Positions 5,443 to 8,529 of a stretch of 8,529 nucleotides of DNA are shown one piece after another (position 1 is the stretch's first letter; every line of letters starts with the position of its first letter). Source of the DNA: an uncultured Collinsella sp. (GTDB taxonomy: Bacteria > Actinomycetota > Coriobacteriia > Coriobacteriales > Coriobacteriaceae); assembly GCA_900554135.1 (NCBI GenBank), contig USFU01000066.1, positions 1 through 8,529 on the forward strand, in the 5' to 3' direction. A model generated the notes under the pieces. It saw nothing but the letters and a program-made list of their open reading frames with translations, was not told the DNA's origin and ran no database searches. The translations under genes and the position numbers were made by a program.

Positions 5443-6333
5443 ATGACAAACCACCACGCTGAAGACGGCGATAAGAAAAGCATTCTGGATGCCCGCATTG
5501 AGCGAGCATATGCAAACGAATATGACGCCGCCTTTGCCGCCGCGACCATCAAGAACTACGCGTCGCTACCACTCGCGACGATCTTGGCCGACCACCCTCA
5601 ACTGCTGAAGCGCTGCACAAAGATCATGGGCGACCCCGACATTCGCAAGCTGACAGACCCCTATGCCCCAAAACGCGACAACGATTCGTACGTTCTTACC
5701 GTAGGCTGCCTAGCCCATATGCTTACGGCGCTCGACACGAAACTCAAGCTCGAATGGGAACCCGACGAGCGTCATGAACTCGAAAGCAAGCGGAACACCC
5801 TGCGCACTGCACTGTTCCTTCCGTTGGACGGCCTCAAGCGCTGCAACGTCGAGCTCAATACACAGGCGCGGCAAAAGCCCGGGACCACAGGGCAGAAAAC
5901 TCCAAGACCCCATGCGGCCATCGTCGACCGCAACCGATATAACCGCATGACCGCGCATTTTTCTGCCGAGGGAGCAGCCATAAGGACGCTGATCGACCTG
6001 CTGTGCCTCCTGAGCATCAACGAGCTATTTGAGGGCTATCTCGCCCTTGTTCCCGCGACGGCACCCAAGTCGGTAGCAAAGATCATCGAGACCTGCAGAC
6101 GCCAGTTTGAGCGCCATCGCAATGGCAGCGAGATGAACGCCAGCATCGCGCAGTACTACGCGGCTCATTACAAAAATGACGGATGTGCCCCTGTCGAGCA
6201 TCAGCTGCGGCTCGCCTACACCACGCCCGCCGCAACGCTCTATCGCTTTGGAGCCCTTGGCGCTTGCGAGCCACACGAACAGGCAGCCTGCCCCACAACC
6301 GAGCTCGATCTCAGGCTCGGACGAACCCTGTAG
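5443..6333 (+). CDS. Hypothetical 296-aa protein, first gene of the accessory cassette
   Basis: I do not recognise this protein. It is soluble-looking and probably mostly helical. A charged N-terminal region (1-35) leads to helical stretches at about 36-70 and 84-135. A Lys/Pro/Thr/Gly-rich linker is at about 142-158. Then comes a more hydrophobic stretch at 176-204 that includes LIDLLCLLSINELFEGYLALV, too broken by charge to call a membrane segment. A basic region, ETCRRQFERHR, is at 216-226, and the last 25 residues are Cys/Pro/Leu-containing without a pattern. No signal peptide or known catalytic motif is visible. The ATG at 5443 is chosen because GGAG lies upstream (5434-5437); an in-frame ATG at 5287 has no ribosome-binding site and would add a His-rich tail encoded by the CACATCA repeats. 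The ClpP-like gene follows after 63 bp on the same strand, so a shared function is likely but unproven. Confidence 0.75.
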   Translation: MTNHHAEDGDKKSILDARIERAYANEYDAAFAAATIKNYASLPLATILADHPQLLKRCTKIMGDPDIRKLTDPYAPKRDNDSYVLTVGCLAHMLTALDTKLKLEWEPDERHELESKRNTLRTALFLPLDGLKRCNVELNTQARQKPGTTGQKTPRPHAAIVDRNRYNRMTAHFSAEGAAIRTLIDLLCLLSINELFEGYLALVPATAPKSVAKIIETCRRQFERHRNGSEMNASIAQYYAAHYKNDGCAPVEHQLRLAYTTPAATLYRFGALGACEPHEQAACPTTELDLRLGRTL

Positions 6334-6354
6334 CCCGCCAGCCCCTCCGCGGGC
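6333..6354 (+). other. Intercistronic hairpin overlapping a stop codon
   Basis: GCCCGC (6333-6338) and GCGGGC (6349-6354) form a perfect 6-bp stem with a 10-nt pyrimidine-rich loop, starting at the last base of the upstream stop codon. No T-run follows, so it is not an intrinsic terminator. It may act in mRNA stability or translation between the first two cassette genes. Confidence 0.4.
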
Positions 6355-6396
6355 AACAATCCTATTCCACAACACAACCAACAGAAAGGAGTCCTC

Positions 6397-7014
6397 ATGG
6401 ACACCAATCATTCCCCCATCATCAGCCCCCTCACCATGCGTGAATCCGCCCGAGGTATCACGCTCACCAGCATTTACGATGAGATGCTCGCCCGTCGCGA
6501 GCTCTCCGTCATGGGAAACATCGAAACCCCGATGGCCCACGACCTATGCCAGCAGATCCGCCTGCTCGATGCCACCGACCCCAGCCGCCCCATCACCATA
6601 TTTGTCGCCAGCGTCGGCGGAAGCGTGCGATCGGGTCTTGCGATCTATGACGCCATGCGCCTCGCATCGTGCCCCATCCGCACCGTCTGCCTGGAATTCG
6701 CCGCGTCCATGGGCGCCGTGATCTTTATGGGCGGCGACGATCGCCGTATGGCGCCCCATGCAGAGCTCATGATTCACGACCCGCTGATCCCCCAGGGGGC
6801 AGGCGGCTCGGCACTTGCGCTGCAGGAAACCAGCCGGCGTCTCATGCAGACCCGCAAGACCCTCACGCAAATCCTCTCGGACCGCAGCGGCCTCACGCCC
6901 AAGCGCATCCAGTCCCTCACTGCAAAAGACACCTACCTTTCGGCCGAGCGCGCCGTCGAGCTCGGCTTTGCCCACGAAATCCTCTCGACCACCAAGGAGG
7001 TCGCCCATGTCTAA
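6397..7014 (+). CDS. ClpP-like serine peptidase
   Basis: A 205-aa protein with the ClpP/crotonase fold, the same size as cellular ClpP. The N-terminal RESARGITLTSIYDEMLARREL corresponds to ClpP's 'TSRGER..DIYSRLLKERI' region. The triad is intact: S104 in FAASMGAV, H127 in LMIHDPL and D178 in AKDTYLSA. GLAIYDAM (80-87) and LSAERAVELGF (181-191) are further ClpP hallmarks. The usual SPGGS strand reads S-V-G-G-S (72-76), so the conserved proline is replaced. Cellular ClpP forms a 14-mer chamber fed by ClpX, ClpA or ClpC; here no Clp ATPase is adjacent, and the next gene is a VirD4-like ATPase. AAAGGAG lies 5 nt before the ATG. The location on an accessory cassette suggests a dedicated, not housekeeping, peptidase; its substrate is unknown. 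Confidence 0.88.
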   Translation: MDTNHSPIISPLTMRESARGITLTSIYDEMLARRELSVMGNIETPMAHDLCQQIRLLDATDPSRPITIFVASVGGSVRSGLAIYDAMRLASCPIRTVCLEFAASMGAVIFMGGDDRRMAPHAELMIHDPLIPQGAGGSALALQETSRRLMQTRKTLTQILSDRSGLTPKRIQSLTAKDTYLSAERAVELGFAHEILSTTKEVAHV

Positions 7015-8311
7015 CCTCGCCAGCCGCCTCGCCGCATCTGAGTCCGCATCGTCCACCATCCTCGCCAAGGATCGAACGCTTTCCTGCGACACCCGCCAAA
7101 CGGGACTCAACAACAACGCACTTGTGATCGGCCCCTCGGGAGCCGGCAAGACCCGAAACGTCCTCAAGCCCAACCTGCTGCAAATGAACGCAAGCTACAT
7201 CGTGCTCGACACCAAAGGCACGCTCTGTCGCGAAGTGGGACCCGTGCTGGCAGTCCACGGTTACCGCGTGCAATGTCTCAACTTCGCCGACCTCAACACC
7301 GTCCCGGCCCTTGCGCCCGGCATCGAGCGCTGCGGCTACAACCCCCTGAGGCACATTCGCCGCAAGGCGGACGGCAGGCCCAACCAGCAGGACATTCTCT
7401 CAGTGGCAAAGGCCATCTGCCCCATCGAGGACAACAACCAGCCTTTTTGGGATCATGCGGCGGCAAACCTGCTGTCGTGTCTTATCGCCTACGTCACCGA
7501 ACAGCTACCCGCCGACGAGCAGACGATCAGCTCGGTCATCAAGCTGATCGAGCACCTGCAGGACGGTGCCACGGGTCGATTGTTTGACGACCTGATCACG
7601 ACCGACCCCCAAAGCTATGCCCTCTCGCTATGGCGGCGCTACGCCATTACGCAAAATGCCGAGCGCATGCACGCGAGCATCGTCGGCATCCTTGCCGAAA
7701 AGGTCATGTGTCTGGGATTCGACGGTGCGGCACAGCTCTATCGTGAGTGCCATCAGGTGGACTTCGCTTCCATGGGACACACCCCCTGCGCCCTGTTTGT
7801 AACCGTGAGCGATATCGACCGCAATCTCGATCCGCTGACCGGCCTCTTTATTACGCAGGCGTTTATGGGCCTCATTCGCGAGGCCGATAGGCAGCCCGAC
7901 GGCAGCCTGCCCGTGCCCGTGCGCTTTATGCTCGATGACTTCGCAAATCTGCAGATCCCCCAGATCGACAACGTGCTCTCGATTATCCGAAGCCGCAACA
8001 TCTGGGCAACGCTGCTGCTGCAGTCGACCAACCAGCTCGATGCGCTCTATGGCGAGGCACGCGCACGCTCCATCATGGGCAACTGCGACACGCATCTGGT
8101 GCTGGCGTTCCAGGATCCCGAGAGTGCCCGGGTGTTTTCCGACCGCGCCGACGCACTGCCCAGCACGCTCATGACGACGCCGATCGATCGCTCGTGGCTC
8201 TTTGTGCGCGGCCACACTCCCGAACAGGTCGAGCGCTTTAGGCTCGAAGACCATCCGCTCTACGGGGAGTTGCCCGAAGCCCAAAGCGCCCAGGTCGAAT
8301 TCGACCGTTAG
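7007..8311 (+). CDS. VirD4/TraG-like P-loop ATPase without membrane segments
   Basis: A 434-aa protein of the TraG/VirD4 coupling-protein ATPase type (FtsK/HerA branch of P-loop NTPases). Walker A is GPSGAGKT (42-49), followed by IVLDTKGTL, as in TraG proteins. Walker B is VRFMLDDF (305-312), with Asp-Asp where most coupling proteins have Asp-Glu. LLQSTNQL (337-344) and IMGNCDTHLVL (356-366) match the conserved C-terminal sensor region, and DPESARVFSDR follows. A FWDHAAANLL stretch (147-156) fits the family's all-alpha insertion. True VirD4 pumps have an N-terminal membrane anchor; none is present. The ATG at 7007 has AAGGAGG 6 nt upstream and overlaps the peptidase gene by 8 bp, so translation is probably coupled. 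In-frame sequence further upstream lies inside the peptidase gene. No relaxase or type IV secretion gene is nearby. Confidence 0.88.
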   Translation: MSNLASRLAASESASSTILAKDRTLSCDTRQTGLNNNALVIGPSGAGKTRNVLKPNLLQMNASYIVLDTKGTLCREVGPVLAVHGYRVQCLNFADLNTVPALAPGIERCGYNPLRHIRRKADGRPNQQDILSVAKAICPIEDNNQPFWDHAAANLLSCLIAYVTEQLPADEQTISSVIKLIEHLQDGATGRLFDDLITTDPQSYALSLWRRYAITQNAERMHASIVGILAEKVMCLGFDGAAQLYRECHQVDFASMGHTPCALFVTVSDIDRNLDPLTGLFITQAFMGLIREADRQPDGSLPVPVRFMLDDFANLQIPQIDNVLSIIRSRNIWATLLLQSTNQLDALYGEARARSIMGNCDTHLVLAFQDPESARVFSDRADALPSTLMTTPIDRSWLFVRGHTPEQVERFRLEDHPLYGELPEAQSAQVEFDR

Positions 8312-8349
8312 CGATATCGAGCACCCCATTGCACCTGCCCGCAAACAGC

Positions 8350-8384
8350 AAAGGGCCCGCACCCCAACGGATACGGGCCCCTTT
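8350..8384. terminator. Bidirectional terminator between the ATPase gene and pgi
   Basis: AAAGGGCCCG (8350-8359) pairs with CGGGCCCCTTT (8374-8384), a long GC-rich stem with one bulged G. On the + strand it is followed by CTGCTT, and on the - strand the stem ends in a CCCTTT run. It lies 38 bp after the ATPase stop and 28 bp beyond the pgi stop, so it can serve both convergent genes. It is the better-formed of two related copies (see 4886-4919). Confidence 0.65.
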
Positions 8385-8442
8385 CTGCTTAACGCTAAAT
8401 CAGCGGCAAAGTCTACTTGCGATGAGCGCGATAGAACTCGAT
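8350..8442 (-). repeat. Right direct repeat: pgi 3' end and terminator
   Basis: Counterpart of 4886-4978 in the same orientation. The stop-codon-proximal 30 bp (8413-8442) match the left copy at 28/30, and the stop positions are 3464 bp apart. This copy is continuous with the pgi reading frame, so it forms the functional end of the gene. Confidence 0.7.
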
Positions 8443-8529
8443 GAGCGTCTGGGTCGAAGCGTCCTGCTCGGCCTTGGCGGCGTCGTCGTGGAAGGCCGGG
8501 GTGATCTGCTTGGCAAGCTGCTTGCCCAG
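8413..8529 (-). CDS. pgi: Glucose-6-phosphate isomerase, C-terminal end (rest outside window)
   Basis: Only the last 38 residues are present; the gene continues past the right edge. The end begins L-G-K-Q-L-A-K-Q-I and closes D-A-S-T-Q-T-L-I-E-F-Y-R-A-H-R-K. This matches the known C-terminus of bacterial Pgi (E. coli: ELGKQLANRI, later DSSTNGLINRYKAWRG), where the LGKQLA helix contributes the active-site lysine region. Pgi interconverts glucose-6-phosphate and fructose-6-phosphate in glycolysis. The final nine codons are duplicated at 4949-4978. The identification rests on a short stretch, but the pattern is distinctive. Confidence 0.8.
   Translation of the reverse strand: MGKQLAKQITPAFHDDAAKAEQDASTQTLIEFYRAHRK

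Noticed and set aside
5155..5457. Minus-strand 100-codon ORF with a hydrophobic N-terminus upstream of the cassette genes
   Set aside because: It starts inside the 5443 gene, has no ribosome-binding site, and its Val/Leu-rich start is just the reverse reading of the C/A-rich leader.
6815..7006. N-terminal extension of the VirD4-like ATPase from 6815
   Set aside because: The 64 extra residues are Ser/Pro/Arg-rich and overlap the peptidase gene out of frame. The ATG at 7007 has a consensus ribosome-binding site.
6025..7173. Minus-strand ORFs of 171 and 209 codons opposite the cassette genes
   Set aside because: They are antisense to the unknown protein, ClpP-like and ATPase genes, with no recognisable motifs and Gly/Ala/Arg-rich shadow composition.

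Overview
The window is a moderately GC-rich bacterial chromosome segment. Its gene content, codon use and protein style suggest a gut Actinomycetota of the class Coriobacteriia, most like Collinsella. This is inferred from the sequence; no database was searched.

Left part (1-1076, + strand): the 3' end of a TcdA/ThiF-type tRNA-modification enzyme gene, then a complete TatD-family metal-dependent hydrolase 14 bp downstream. Between tatD (ends 1076) and the next gene lies an AT-rich, non-coding, about 230-bp block with 30-bp imperfect terminal inverted repeats (1082-1311). It looks like a MITE or other small non-autonomous element.

Middle (1356-4669, - strand): four catabolic genes read right to left. 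In transcription order they are deoC (deoxyribose-phosphate aldolase), a Cof-type HAD phosphatase, a beta-phosphoglucomutase-like HAD hydrolase, and a PfkB sugar kinase resembling fructoselysine 6-kinase (FrlD). A hairpin with a U-tract lies between the two HAD genes. Together they look like a sugar-phosphate salvage cluster.

Right part (4886-8442): the 3' end of pgi (glucose-6-phosphate isomerase) and its terminator occur twice. The copy at 8350-8442 is joined to the pgi coding sequence that runs off the right edge on the - strand. The other copy, at 4886-4978, is a short orphan remnant next to deoC. The two copies bracket a + strand cassette of about 3.4 kb with three genes: an unrecognised 296-aa protein, a ClpP-like serine peptidase with an intact Ser-His-Asp triad, and a VirD4/TraG-like P-loop ATPase without membrane segments. 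The last two overlap by 8 bp. The simplest reading is an accessory cassette inserted at the 3' end of pgi, with duplication of that end. No integrase, relaxase or other conjugation gene is visible. The ClpP-like/ATPase/unknown trio is the best candidate for an undescribed system here.
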